Shown here piece by piece: positions 25,534-34,345 of a DNA stretch of 64,000 bases. Made by a program: the position numbers and the translations under genes. Origin of the DNA: Pelobacter sp. UBA6093. Lineage in GTDB: Bacteria > Desulfobacterota > Desulfuromonadia > Desulfuromonadales > Syntrophotaleaceae. How positions within the stretch are numbered: position 1 is the first letter of the stretch; each line of letters starts with the position of its first letter. The stretch is from contig DIWZ01000032.1 in NCBI GenBank assembly GCA_002435955.1, positions 133,641 to 197,640 of the forward strand. Reading direction: 5' to 3'. Under the pieces are notes generated by a model. The model had not been told where the DNA came from and made no database searches. It was given only the letters and a program-made list of their open reading frames with translations.

Positions 25534-27504
25534 TTATGCCGGTGGTTCCAATTTCACCCAAACTTCATCGCCATAGCGAATATCCTGGCCTGGCGCCGGA
25601 AACTGCTCAACAACTTTACCGGAACCTTTGATCCGTATATTGAGACCCCTTTCCTCCATGGTCTGCAACACCTGCCGAAAGCTCATCCCCATACAGTGCG
25701 GCATCATGGGGGAACCGCCTTTGGGGACTCGCGCCGGTTGGATGGTGCCCGTTGAAATGGCAACCTTCGTTTCCAGCGTTACCGGCGGCAATGGCGCAAC
25801 CACATCCGCCTCGGTGGGTGGTATGCCGAGATAGCGTAAGGACTGGCTTACCAGCTTCGAAAACACCGGCGCGGCAACCAGGCCACCATATACCTGGGTC
25901 TGCGGTTCATCGATGACTACCAGGATGACGAGTCTCGGATTGTCAGCTGGGGCAAAACCGACAAACGATGCCACCCGCTTGTCCGCCGAATATCCCCCGG
26001 TAACCGGATCGACCTTCTGCGCTGTACCGGTTTTGCCGGCGATGCGGTAGCCTGGCACGGCAGCCAGCGTCCCTGTACCCCCCTGGCGGGTTACCATCTC
26101 CATCATCGACCTTACCTGGGCTGCCACCTTTTCGGATACCACCCGTCGTACCGTCTGCGGAGATCGATTCTCCACCAATTTTCCATGTTCATCGACTATC
26201 TGCCGCACAAGGTCGGCTTTCATCAGCAGACCGCCATTGGCGATAGCCCCGACTGCTCGGGCCAACTGCAAAGCTGTCACGGTCATACCCTGGCCGAAGG
26301 ACACGGCCGCCAGGTCACCTTCGAACCACAACTCCGGCCTGCGCAACTGACCGGCTACCTCACCGGGGAAATCGATGCCGGTTTTATCACCGAATCCGAA
26401 TCGGCTTAGATAATCGAAATATCGCTGGCGCTCCAGCATCTTTCCGATTTTCGCAGAACCGATATTGGAACTCAGCTTGAGCACATCGGCCACACTGATG
26501 AGTTCATGAGGATGATGGTCATGAATGGTCATACCACCGACCCGGTAGGAACCTTTTTCGCAATTCACCAAATGGTTCGGCTGCACCACATTTTCGTTCA
26601 ATGCGGCTGCCATAAGGAACACCTTCAGGGTGGAACCCGGTTCGAACTCGTCACACACGGCACGGTTGCGGCGGGTTGCGTGCGGATATCGACCATAGGC
26701 ATTGGGGTTATAGCTCGGCTGGTTGGCCATTGCCAGGATTTCACCGCTGTTCGGGTCCAATACCACCACGGTGCCTGCGCGCGCCTTGGCTTCCTTCAAG
26801 CCGGCAGCGAGTTCCTTTTCAGCCAGGTATTGCAGATTGCGGTCGATAGTCAGCTTGAGACTGTTTCCGTGACTGCCCCCATCCACCACTTTATTGCTGG
26901 CACCCAACCCCTTGCGACGACCATCTTTGGCCGCCACCAGAAAACCTTCCTGTCCCAGCATCTGGCTGTCGTAATACTTTTCCAGCCCCTCGAGACCCCT
27001 GGGATCAAGACCGGTAAATCCAAGCAATTGAGCAGCCAGCTCGCCATTGGGATAGAACCGCTGGTGTTCCTTGGTAAAAGCGATCCCTTCAACACCAAGT
27101 TTGCGAATCCTGGTGCTCTGGTCCGGCTGCACCTTGCGCTGCAGCCAGACGAAACTGCGCTTTGACGTCAACTTTTTGCGCAAGCTCGCACTGGTCATGT
27201 TGAGCGGCCGCGCCAGCGTACGAACGCTGGCATCGACATCAGTGATGCGTAAGGGTTCGGCGAAGATCGAATCGACACTGGTGCTGCGGGCCAGTTCGGC
27301 CCCATTACGATCGTAAATGGCACCTCTGCGAGGCGTAAGAGGGATAACGCGTTTGTATTGCCGCCGGGCGCGGGCAACAGTATCTTCGCTGTCGATGACC
27401 TGCAACCAGAAGCCCCGTCCAACTACCGCCAGAAAAAAGAGTGTAAATCCCACTCCGATCAGGATTATGCGAATCTTACAGCATTTTTCCGGCGACTTTT
27501 TCAT
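25534..27504 (-). CDS. ftsI: Division-specific penicillin-binding protein (FtsI/PBP3-like) with C-terminal PASTA domain
   Basis: This 656-residue class B PBP has a single N-terminal membrane segment (about 10-30), a dimerisation/pedestal region starting at TPRRGAIYDRNG, and a transpeptidase domain. The catalytic S-T-L-K lies near residue 289, S-S-N near 346 and K-T-G-T near 490. The last about 65 residues form one PASTA module (G-M-S-F-R-Q-V-L...E-V-W-V-K-L), which enterobacterial FtsI lacks; PASTA-bearing division PBPs are otherwise known from many Gram-positive and deltaproteobacterial lineages. It cross-links septal peptidoglycan with FtsW. The start overlaps the ftsL stop as ATGA. Confidence 0.95.
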   Translation of the reverse strand: MKKSPEKCCKIRIILIGVGFTLFFLAVVGRGFWLQVIDSEDTVARARRQYKRVIPLTPRRGAIYDRNGAELARSTSVDSIFAEPLRITDVDASVRTLARPLNMTSASLRKKLTSKRSFVWLQRKVQPDQSTRIRKLGVEGIAFTKEHQRFYPNGELAAQLLGFTGLDPRGLEGLEKYYDSQMLGQEGFLVAAKDGRRKGLGASNKVVDGGSHGNSLKLTIDRNLQYLAEKELAAGLKEAKARAGTVVVLDPNSGEILAMANQPSYNPNAYGRYPHATRRNRAVCDEFEPGSTLKVFLMAAALNENVVQPNHLVNCEKGSYRVGGMTIHDHHPHELISVADVLKLSSNIGSAKIGKMLERQRYFDYLSRFGFGDKTGIDFPGEVAGQLRRPELWFEGDLAAVSFGQGMTVTALQLARAVGAIANGGLLMKADLVRQIVDEHGKLVENRSPQTVRRVVSEKVAAQVRSMMEMVTRQGGTGTLAAVPGYRIAGKTGTAQKVDPVTGGYSADKRVASFVGFAPADNPRLVILVVIDEPQTQVYGGLVAAPVFSKLVSQSLRYLGIPPTEADVVAPLPPVTLETKVAISTGTIQPARVPKGGSPMMPHCMGMSFRQVLQTMEERGLNIRIKGSGKVVEQFPAPGQDIRYGDEVWVKLEPPA

Positions 27505-27824
27505 CGGACGATAATCACCTGATGAGGTTCGGGGTAATGCAGTTTCAGCGAATTGCTGGCTATCCGTTCAAGATGGGCGGGATTTTTCAGCGTTGCAACC
27601 TCCAGGCGCAGGCAGTTCTCTTCGCGCTGCAATTCCAGCAACTGGCTTTCACAGCTGGAAATGGCATAGCCCAGTTCGATAAGCTGGCTGCAGGACCAGA
27701 TGTAGAAAACGCCGGCCCCGACCAGGGCGACCAGAAAAAGCAGGAACTGCGTTACGGAGAATCGTTGCCAGAAAGCACTGCCACTGCCGACACCGGACAG
27801 TACTCGTTGAGTGGAATAAGCCAT
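27501..27824 (-). CDS. ftsL: Cell division protein FtsL
   Basis: This 107-residue bitopic protein has a short cytoplasmic N-terminus, one membrane helix (about 23-48, TQFLLFLVALVGAGVFYIW), and a heptad-like coiled coil (ISSCESQLLELQREENCLRLEV). A short periplasmic tail follows (ERIASNSLKLHYPEPHQ), in which the helix-then-P-x-x-x-Q-V pattern is typical of FtsL. FtsL forms a complex with FtsB/FtsQ that activates FtsWI. GGAGG lies before the ATG. Position between rsmH and ftsI is the main support, as the family diverges fast. Confidence 0.9.
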   Translation of the reverse strand: MAYSTQRVLSGVGSGSAFWQRFSVTQFLLFLVALVGAGVFYIWSCSQLIELGYAISSCESQLLELQREENCLRLEVATLKNPAHLERIASNSLKLHYPEPHQVIIVR

Positions 27825-27873
27825 AACATACCTCCAGTCATATCAAACGTGCCGCATCTGCGGCAAAAATATT

Positions 27874-28818
27874 CTAAAGATGGCGAATCGCCCTCAGCAC
27901 TGCGCTACGCGCCCGGGGGTTAGCCTCAATTTCAACCTCGCCGGCCCGAAGCCCTTTGCGAGTCAGCACTTCAACTTCAGGCGTGCGATGGCAAACGCAG
28001 ACCGGCAAACCGGGCGGACAGGTACATACCTGGACCAGGCTGCGGAAAAATTGTTTGACGATGCGATCTTCCAGGGAATGAAAGCTGATCACCGCCAGTC
28101 TCCCGCCAGGTTTAAGAAGCGCCATGGCGCGCTGCAAACCGTCCCGAAGACTGTCCAACTCAGCGTTGACATGAATACGCAGAGCCTGAAAAATACGCGT
28201 TGCCGGATGAATGCGTGATGGGACCCGTCCCTTGGGCACCGCATCGCGTACCAACTCGGCCAATTCCCGGGTGGTGAGCAACGGCGTTTCTGCCCGGACC
28301 TGTTCGATACGCCGGGCAATACGTCGAGCAAAGCGTTCTTCGCCGTATTCGCGAAAAATCCGCGTCAGCTCTTCCGGCGACAGGGAGTTGACCACATCGG
28401 CGGCGGTCATGCCGGTCGAAGTGTCCATACGCATATCGAGAGGGGCGTCGGATTGAAAAGAAAAACCCCGTCGTGCCGTATCGAGCTGAAAGGACGACAC
28501 GCCGAGATCAAGCAAAATACCATCCACGGCGGAAATGCCCAGCTCGGCCAGGATGTTGTCAGCCTCGGCGAAATTCCCGTGACGCAACACAGCCCGCTCG
28601 CCAAAAGGAGCCAGTTTGCGTCCCGCCTCCTCAAGAGCTTCACAGTCGCGGTCGAGCCCAATCAGCAGACCATCCGGAGCAGTTGCCTCGAGAAGCAGGT
28701 AAGCATGCCCACCGCCTCCGACCGTGCCGTCGAGGAAGACCTCGCCCGGCTGAGGATGCAGACACTCCAGAACCTCTGTGGGCATCACTGAACGGTGCTG
28801 AAATGTCTCTTGCTCCAT
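27874..28818 (-). CDS. rsmH: 16S rRNA (cytosine(1402)-N(4))-methyltransferase
   Basis: This 314-residue SAM-dependent methylase (formerly MraW) modifies C1402 of 16S rRNA in the P site. Visible are HRSVMPTEVLECL at about 8-20, the SAM motif DGTVGGGGHAYLLLE near 30-44, GILLDLGVSSFQLD, the R-G-F-S-F-Q-S-D-A-P-L-D-M-R-M-D block and SFHSLEDRIVKQFF. It starts 3 bases after the mraZ stop. RsmI, which methylates the ribose of the same nucleotide, is encoded at 33488-34345 in this window. Confidence 0.97.
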   Translation of the reverse strand: MEQETFQHRSVMPTEVLECLHPQPGEVFLDGTVGGGGHAYLLLEATAPDGLLIGLDRDCEALEEAGRKLAPFGERAVLRHGNFAEADNILAELGISAVDGILLDLGVSSFQLDTARRGFSFQSDAPLDMRMDTSTGMTAADVVNSLSPEELTRIFREYGEERFARRIARRIEQVRAETPLLTTRELAELVRDAVPKGRVPSRIHPATRIFQALRIHVNAELDSLRDGLQRAMALLKPGGRLAVISFHSLEDRIVKQFFRSLVQVCTCPPGLPVCVCHRTPEVEVLTRKGLRAGEVEIEANPRARSAVLRAIRHL

Positions 28819-28821
28819 GGC

Positions 28822-29274
28822 CTAAAATCCCAGATTGTAAAGAGCCTGCGGCTCGGTCTTGAGCAAATCCTCGGCATGCTTGCGCATCTCGGCGTGCATG
28901 GCCCGGTTCCAGATCATGATCTTGTTGATGGAACCGACCACCACGATTTCACGAATCTCCGACTCCAACCCGGCATAACAACGCTGGGCCTTGGACAACT
29001 GAATACGTCCCTGCTTGTCAAACGAACATTCAACCGCGGGAGAGATAAGCGCCAGATTGATAGCGTCTTTGAGAGGACTGGCTTGCATCGATTTGACCTT
29101 TTCAAGCACCTTTTCCCACTCCTGAATGGGGTATGCCGCCAGGCCGCCATCATTCTGGGTGACCATTAGACGCTCATCGCCAAAAACGGAGCTCAGCACA
29201 TCCCGAAACTTGGCCGGAATGCTCGCTCTGCCCTTGGCATCGATCGCGTTATTGAATTCACCCTGGAATAGCAT
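28822..29274 (-). CDS. mraZ: Transcriptional regulator MraZ
   Basis: This 150-residue protein is made of two SpoVT/AbrB-like halves, each with the D-x-x-G-R core: DAKGRASIP (12-20) and DKQGRIQLS (86-94). MraZ forms a ring-shaped oligomer that binds direct repeats upstream of its own gene and represses the dcw operon. It is the first gene of the cluster and lies behind a strong promoter match. I did not find an unambiguous set of TGGG-type direct repeats in the short leader, so autoregulation is inferred from the family. Confidence 0.95.
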   Translation of the reverse strand: MLFQGEFNNAIDAKGRASIPAKFRDVLSSVFGDERLMVTQNDGGLAAYPIQEWEKVLEKVKSMQASPLKDAINLALISPAVECSFDKQGRIQLSKAQRCYAGLESEIREIVVVGSINKIMIWNRAMHAEMRKHAEDLLKTEPQALYNLGF

Positions 29275-29321
29275 TTGATGCCCCTAGGCCCAAATTGACA
29301 CGTTTTTACACTTTGTGGGCA

Positions 29322-29350
29322 ACTATAACGACCACCTCCTACCTTGTCAA
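29322..29350 (-). promoter_or_regulatory. Near-consensus sigma70 promoter of the dcw cluster
   Basis: On the minus strand, TTGACA (29345-29350) and TATAGT (29322-29327) are separated by exactly 17 bases, with the predicted transcript start about 40 bases before the mraZ ATG. It matches the consensus at 11 of 12 positions. The same hexamers and spacing recur upstream of ffh (42002-42030). Confidence 0.88.
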
Positions 29351-29394
29351 GGCGTTTATTCTAATTTTTTAAGGGTTTAGGGCGTTCCCACGCC

Positions 29395-29425
29395 AAAAAA
29401 AAATCCCCTCTGGAGGGGATTTTTT
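29395..29425 (-). terminator. Intrinsic terminator of the CBS/HlyC-like gene
   Basis: ATCCCCT (29403-29409) pairs with AGGGGAT (29414-29420) around a CTGG loop, with A-runs on the left (29395-29403) and T-runs on the right (29420-29425). It is therefore potentially bidirectional. It lies just after the minus-strand stop at 29452 and separates that gene from the dcw promoter. Confidence 0.85.
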
Positions 29426-29451
29426 CAGTACCGTGAAAACCCGGCAGGGGA

Positions 29452-30705
29452 TCAGGAATGTCGGGGTTCTTGGGGAAGGAGCAGTTCGATTTCTTCAATC
29501 CGATGATCGATGACTTTGCGCACGATAAAGCAGGTTTTATCTACGGTGCAACTATCCCCCGTGTGCGGGATGGAACCCAACACTTCCAGCAGCAAACCGG
29601 CGAGAGTAGAAGCATGCTCTTCCGACAAATCCAGCCCGAAGCGCTGATTGACGGTGCGCAGGGGAATACTGCCATCCAGCAAAAAGCGTCCGGAGCCCAA
29701 CTCGCTGACCATAGCCTCGTCGATGTCGTATTCGTCCATGATTTCGCCGACGATCTCTTCGACAATATCCTCAAGGGTCACTATGCCTTCGACGCCGCCA
29801 TATTCATCCACCACCACTGCCATGTGCTCCTGTCGACGCTGAAACGCCTTCAGCAGGGTATTGATGCGCTTGGATTCAGGCACAAAGTAGGTTTTACGCG
29901 CCAACTTGCGCAGGCAAAACTCTCCGGGGATATGCACATACCGCAAAATATCCTTGGAATGGATAATCCCGATGATATTGTCCACCGATCCCTCATACAC
30001 CGGAAAACGTGAATGGCAGGACTCCTGCACAGCCTTCAGAACCTCGGAAAAGGAAAAGGCAACATCGAGCACCACCACTTCGGTGCGTGGTATCATGACG
30101 TCACGGACACTGATCTGGGAAAGGTCGAAAACGCCATCCAGCATGCGGCGTTTGTCATTACCGAACAAGCCGCTCTGCTCGCCAACGGAAATCAGAGTAC
30201 GAATTTCATCCTCCGAAATAACCGGCCTCGGCTCGCTTTTCACCAGCAGGGTCAACAGTCTGGAAAAACTTGTCACCATCCAGACCACCGGCCGCAGCAG
30301 CAGCATGATCAGCGTAATCGGACGCAGTACCCAGAAAGAAACCCGTTCCGGGTTGCGCGCGGCAAAGGTTTTGGGACAGACTTCGGACACGACAAGCAGT
30401 ATCGGGGTGAGAATGACAATCGTCCAAAGCTCGCCGCGCGTACCGAACAACTGAACAAAAAAGGTGGTGGCAAAAACCGACGCAGCGATATTTACCAGAT
30501 TATTGCCGACCAGGATGGCACCCAACAGATTATCGGGCTGGCTGAGAATCCTCTCAAGTTGCTGGGCGCCACGTCGCTTCTTATGCACCAGATATTTGAC
30601 CCGCATAGAATCAAGAGACAGTAAAGCCGTCTCCGATCCGGAAAAAAAAGCCGACATGAACAACAATATAACCAGACCGGCTACATATAGAATCGAGTCT
30701 TGCAT
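29452..30705 (-). CDS. HlyC/CorC family membrane protein with CBS domains
   Basis: I chose the ATG at 30705 (417 residues, GGAAGG 6 bases upstream) over a longer frame. The N-terminal DUF21/CNNM domain (about 1-180) has hydrophobic segments and the SGSETALLSLDSMRVKYL motif. A CBS pair follows (about 200-330, VRDVMIPRTEV, then VVVDEYGGVEGIVTLEDIVEEIVGEI). The C-terminal CorC/HlyC domain (about 345-417) has S-G-R-F-L-L-D-G-S-I-P. Relatives act in Mg2+/Co2+ efflux or homeostasis at the inner membrane; haemolysin activity is a historical name only. It is divergent from ligA. Confidence 0.9.
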   Translation of the reverse strand: MQDSILYVAGLVILLFMSAFFSGSETALLSLDSMRVKYLVHKKRRGAQQLERILSQPDNLLGAILVGNNLVNIAASVFATTFFVQLFGTRGELWTIVILTPILLVVSEVCPKTFAARNPERVSFWVLRPITLIMLLLRPVVWMVTSFSRLLTLLVKSEPRPVISEDEIRTLISVGEQSGLFGNDKRRMLDGVFDLSQISVRDVMIPRTEVVVLDVAFSFSEVLKAVQESCHSRFPVYEGSVDNIIGIIHSKDILRYVHIPGEFCLRKLARKTYFVPESKRINTLLKAFQRRQEHMAVVVDEYGGVEGIVTLEDIVEEIVGEIMDEYDIDEAMVSELGSGRFLLDGSIPLRTVNQRFGLDLSEEHASTLAGLLLEVLGSIPHTGDSCTVDKTCFIVRKVIDHRIEEIELLLPQEPRHS

Positions 30706-30769
30706 CAAAAGCCTTCCGTTAACATGAAGCAGGGGGCTAACAGCCTCCGAGCGTACCAAAAGTTGTGAG

Positions 30770-30798
30770 ATTTTACCCCAGGAACCCGAGGATTACAA
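30770..30798 (-). promoter_or_regulatory. Putative promoter for the CBS/HlyC-like gene
   Basis: On the minus strand, TTGTAA (30793-30798) and TAAAAT (30770-30775) have a 17-base spacer, about 65 bases before the chosen ATG at 30705. A separate promoter for ligA lies back to back at 30887-30915. Confidence 0.55.
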
Positions 30799-30886
30799 TC
30801 GCTTCGGATTATGCGTAACAGTGTAATATTGCAGAATCATGCCCATTACGCATTTCCGGATGAAAACGAGTTGGATTTTCCCAAAT

Positions 30887-30915
30887 TTGAAATACGCTTC
30901 GCCCTGTGCTATAAG
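30887..30915 (+). promoter_or_regulatory. Putative promoter for ligA
   Basis: TTGAAA (30887-30892) and TATAAG (30910-30915) with a 17-base spacer put the transcript start near 30922, about 40 bases before the ligA ATG. GAGG lies 5 bases before that ATG. Confidence 0.65.
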
Positions 30916-30962
30916 GCGCTCAGTACAAAGTAAATCAAGCGCCCGTCACCTGCGAGGTATTC

Positions 30963-32978
30963 ATGGACAAGGCCCAACGCATCCACCGTTATCAACAACT
31001 ATGCGCCGAACTGCATCGCCACAACATGCTTTATTACTCCTATGATCGGCCGGAGATAACGGACGCGGAATACGACCGCCTGTTTCGGGAACTGCTCGAC
31101 CTGGAAAAAGTCGATCCGGACCTGATTTCGCCGGCTTCCCCATCTCTGCGCGTGGGGGCCGCTCCCCTCCAGCAGTTTACGTCGGTACCCCACAGCCTGC
31201 CGATGCTATCCCTTGAAAACGCCCTCAATGAGGGGGAGCTCTACGAATTCGACGCCCGTATTCGGCGGCTGCTGGGCAGCTCGACGCCGGTGCGCTACGT
31301 TTGCGAACTCAAAATGGATGGTGTTGCGGTGGAACTGGTCTATCGCGACGGCATCCTCGAGGTCGGTTCAACCCGAGGCGACGGCACCACCGGGGAGGGG
31401 ATCACCGAAAATCTTCGCACCATCCCCTCTATCCCCTTGGTCCTGAGTGACGCCCCCCCTGCCCTGCTGGAAGTCCGCGGCGAAGTCTATATCGACCTGG
31501 CCGATTTTCAAACCCTCAACCAGGAACGGGAAGAAGATGGCCTGCAGGTTTTTGCCAACCCGCGCAATGCCGCGGCGGGCAGCCTGCGTCAACTTGACTC
31601 GTCAGTCACCGCCAAGCGCCCGTTAAAAATCTTCTGCTATGGGATTGGTCAACTATCCGGCGAACTCCCCGCCAGCCACCATGAACTGCTGCAGCGTCTG
31701 CGCCAGTGGGGATTTCGCGTCAACCTGGAGCATACTCGCACGGTGGAAGGCATCGATCAGGTCATGGGATATTTCCGCGAACTGCAACAACAGCGGGATC
31801 AACTGCCCTATGAAATCGACGGTCTGGTGGTCAAGGTTGACGACTTGGCCCTACAGCGCGAACTGGGAGATAAAACCCGTACCCCCCGCTGGGCCATTGC
31901 CTGCAAGTTTCCGCCGCGCCAGGCGATAACCGTGGTCGAGGATATCGTGCTGCAGGTCGGACGCACCGGCGCCATAACCCCGGTGGCCCAGCTGAAACCC
32001 GTGGAAGTCAGCGGTGTGACGGTGTCGCGCGCCAGCCTGCACAACTGGGATGAAATCGCGCGACTTGACGTCATGGTGGGTGATACGGTGGTGGTCGAAA
32101 GGGCTGGCGACGTCATCCCCGACGTGGTCAAGGTGCTGGCCGAACATCGTAGCGGCCATGAGCGCAGCGTGCCACTGCCGGAGACCTGCCCGGCCTGTGG
32201 CGGACCGGTGGCCAAGCTTGAAGGTGAAGTGGTGCCGCGCTGCCAGGAGCTGTCCTGTCCGGCTCGTCTGCGCGAATCGATCAAACATTTTGTCTCCCGT
32301 CGCGCCATGGATATCGACGGACTTGGCGAACGCACCATCGAACAGTTGCTGAAACTGCAGCTCATCCATAGCGTGGCCGACCTTTACCGACTGACCAGGG
32401 TAGACCTGCTGCGCTGCGAAAGGCTGGCCGACAAATCCGCGGAAAACCTGCTGAGTGCCATCGCCGCCAGCAAAACCCGCCCGCTGGGGCGGTTCCTGTT
32501 CGCACTTGGAATTCGCCATGTCGGCGAACATCTGGCCACCCTGCTGGCCCGTCAATTCGGCTCCCTGGATGAACTGGCGCAAGCCACGCGCGAGGAACTG
32601 CTGACTGTGCATGAAGTCGGTCCGCAGGTGGCGGACAGCGTCACCGATTTCTTCCACAAAACCCGCAACCGAGAGATACTCGCCGCCCTGCAGGCCGCAG
32701 GGGTTATACCGCAGGCCGAAATAAAACGCACCGGCGGACCGCTAACCGGCAAAACCTTCGTCTTTACCGGTAGCCTCAGGCATTTTTCGCGCAAGCTCGC
32801 ACAGGAAACGGTCGAACGCCTGGGCGGCCGAGCCAGCGGTTCCGTCAGCAAAAAAACCGATTACGTGGTAGCCGGAGACGACGCTGGCAGCAAACTGGAA
32901 AAAGCACGTCAGTTAGGCATTCAGATTCTCAGCGAAGAGGAATTCCTGCAGATGGTGGACAGATTGGAGGAACCATGA
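30963..32978 (+). CDS. ligA: NAD-dependent DNA ligase
   Basis: This 671-residue enzyme seals nicks in replication and repair. The Ia region is N-terminal (YDRPEITDAEYDRLFREL). The adenylation motif is ELKMDG with Lys117, whereas most homologues have K-I-D-G or K-L-D-G. The OB fold follows, then a four-Cys zinc finger (CPACGG...CQELSC, about 409-434), helix-hairpin-helix repeats and a C-terminal BRCT domain (about 595-671, GKTFVFTG...). Length and order are complete. Its stop overlaps the acylphosphatase start by 4 bases. Confidence 0.98.
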   Translation: MDKAQRIHRYQQLCAELHRHNMLYYSYDRPEITDAEYDRLFRELLDLEKVDPDLISPASPSLRVGAAPLQQFTSVPHSLPMLSLENALNEGELYEFDARIRRLLGSSTPVRYVCELKMDGVAVELVYRDGILEVGSTRGDGTTGEGITENLRTIPSIPLVLSDAPPALLEVRGEVYIDLADFQTLNQEREEDGLQVFANPRNAAAGSLRQLDSSVTAKRPLKIFCYGIGQLSGELPASHHELLQRLRQWGFRVNLEHTRTVEGIDQVMGYFRELQQQRDQLPYEIDGLVVKVDDLALQRELGDKTRTPRWAIACKFPPRQAITVVEDIVLQVGRTGAITPVAQLKPVEVSGVTVSRASLHNWDEIARLDVMVGDTVVVERAGDVIPDVVKVLAEHRSGHERSVPLPETCPACGGPVAKLEGEVVPRCQELSCPARLRESIKHFVSRRAMDIDGLGERTIEQLLKLQLIHSVADLYRLTRVDLLRCERLADKSAENLLSAIAASKTRPLGRFLFALGIRHVGEHLATLLARQFGSLDELAQATREELLTVHEVGPQVADSVTDFFHKTRNREILAALQAAGVIPQAEIKRTGGPLTGKTFVFTGSLRHFSRKLAQETVERLGGRASGSVSKKTDYVVAGDDAGSKLEKARQLGIQILSEEEFLQMVDRLEEP

Positions 32979-33253
32979 CACAGACACGTGTATGGGTAAA
33001 AATAGAGGGGCGTGTCCAGGGGGTTGGATTTCGTCACTTCACCTACAAAACGGCCATCCGCCTGGGGCTCACCGGCTGGGTGCGCAACCTTGCAGACGGC
33101 GCGGTGGAAGCGATGGCGGAAGGTCCGCAGCAACAGGTGGAAGAGTGGCTGACTTCCTTAAAGGAAGGCCCACCATCCAGCCGCGTCGAGGACATGACAG
33201 TCCGCAGAGGGGACAGCGAGGAGGCCTTTGACAGTTTTGAAGTGCGTTTCTGA
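32975..33253 (+). CDS. acyP: Acylphosphatase
   Basis: This 92-residue protein has the complete acylphosphatase fold. The phosphate-binding loop is GRVQGVGFR with catalytic Arg20, and the catalytic Asn38 lies in GWVRNLADG. It hydrolyses acyl phosphates such as carbamoyl or acetyl phosphate; the physiological substrate is usually unknown. GGAGG lies inside the ligA end and the ATGA overlap implies coupled translation, although no functional link with the ligase is known to me. Confidence 0.93.
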   Translation: MTQTRVWVKIEGRVQGVGFRHFTYKTAIRLGLTGWVRNLADGAVEAMAEGPQQQVEEWLTSLKEGPPSSRVEDMTVRRGDSEEAFDSFEVRF

Positions 33254-33294
33254 TGCTGGCACCCGCTACCTTTTAGTGGTACGGGAATCTTAAT

Positions 33295-33413
33295 TTACCA
33301 CGAAGTTCACGAAGGCCACGAAGAAGAACCAAGACAAAGAATTTATTGTTATCAAAAACAAAGAGCTTTGTTTAAAAAGTATTTCTTCGTGCTCTTCGTG
33401 TCCTTCGTGGTGA
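33295..33413. repeat. ACGAAGGAC-type inverted repeat, short copy
   Basis: The left arm, about 33295-33326, contains CCACGAAGTTCACGAAGGCC. The right arm, about 33384-33413, contains CTTCGTGCTCTTCGTGTCC. The two are inverted with few mismatches and flank an AT-rich centre of about 57 bases. The same motif, with the right arm expanded to eight units, is at 4421-4573. It lies between convergent acyP and rsmI. No protein is credible here. Confidence 0.85.
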
Positions 33414-33487
33414 ATAAACAACGATCCGGAACCTACCCATAAATGCCACACGACCGAAACCGAAGACGTTTGACTGCAGGGTAGCCT

Positions 33488-34345
33488 TCAGATGTTATCC
33501 TCATCGCGCATTTTCAGACTTTCTTTATATACCTCACTGCCTGACAGGCCAAACTGCCGGGCCACCTCCTTGACGATGTCCCGCGTGGGCAGATCCGTTT
33601 CCCTGTGCCAGCGTTGCAGGGCTTCACGCACCGTTTCCTGCTGCGGTTTCTCGGGGGACGGCCCCAACAGCAACACGATCTCGCCACGCACCCGATCCTG
33701 CTGAAAATGGGTAAGCGCCTGTTGGGCGGTACCGCGGAAAACCTCTTCATGCAACTTGGTCAATTCCCGCACCACCGCGACCTCGCGGTCGCCACCGAGT
33801 TCATCGACCAGATCTGCCAGACTGGCAACCAGCCGGTGGGGGGCTTCATAGAACACCAGGGTGCGTTTTTCCTCCCCTGAAGCCTTGAAAAGTTTCCGAC
33901 GCGCAGCACTTTTGGGCGGTAAAAACCCTTCGAAAGCGAAACGCTCGGTGGGCAGGCCGGACACACTCAGACCTGCAATCACTGCCGAGGCTCCCGGCAC
34001 CGCCGTAACCGGCAGATTCTGTTCGCGACACGCGCGCACCAGCAAGAAACCAGGATCGGAGATTGCGGGGGTGCCGGCATCGGTAATCAGCGCCACCGAC
34101 TTGCCCTGACGCATCAACTCGAGAATACGCTCCCCCTTGACACCCTCGTTATGAGCGAAATAGGAGGTCAGAGGTGTCGTAACGCCGTAATGGTTAAACA
34201 GTTTTCGGCTGTGGCGGGTATCCTCGGCGGCGACCAGATCGACTTCCTTGAGCACACGCAAGGCACGAAAAGTCATGTCCTCCAGATTACCGATGGGGGT
34301 TGCCACCAGGTAGAGAGTTCCGGGATTCACCGCTTCAGCCTTCAC
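33488..34345 (-). CDS. rsmI: 16S rRNA (cytidine(1402)-2'-O)-methyltransferase
   Basis: This 285-residue tetrapyrrole-methylase-fold enzyme methylates the ribose of C1402 in 16S rRNA. Family blocks are LVATPIGNLEDMTFRAL (about 12-28), AEDTRHSRKLFNHYG, SYFAHNE, TDAGTPAISDPG and the F-E-G-F-L-P-P-K block. The start is a GTG at 34345 with AAGGAG upstream, lying inside the end of nadE (11-base overlap). It pairs functionally with RsmH (27874-28818), which methylates the base of the same nucleotide. Confidence 0.96.
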   Translation of the reverse strand: MKAEAVNPGTLYLVATPIGNLEDMTFRALRVLKEVDLVAAEDTRHSRKLFNHYGVTTPLTSYFAHNEGVKGERILELMRQGKSVALITDAGTPAISDPGFLLVRACREQNLPVTAVPGASAVIAGLSVSGLPTERFAFEGFLPPKSAARRKLFKASGEEKRTLVFYEAPHRLVASLADLVDELGGDREVAVVRELTKLHEEVFRGTAQQALTHFQQDRVRGEIVLLLGPSPEKPQQETVREALQRWHRETDLPTRDIVKEVARQFGLSGSEVYKESLKMRDEDNI

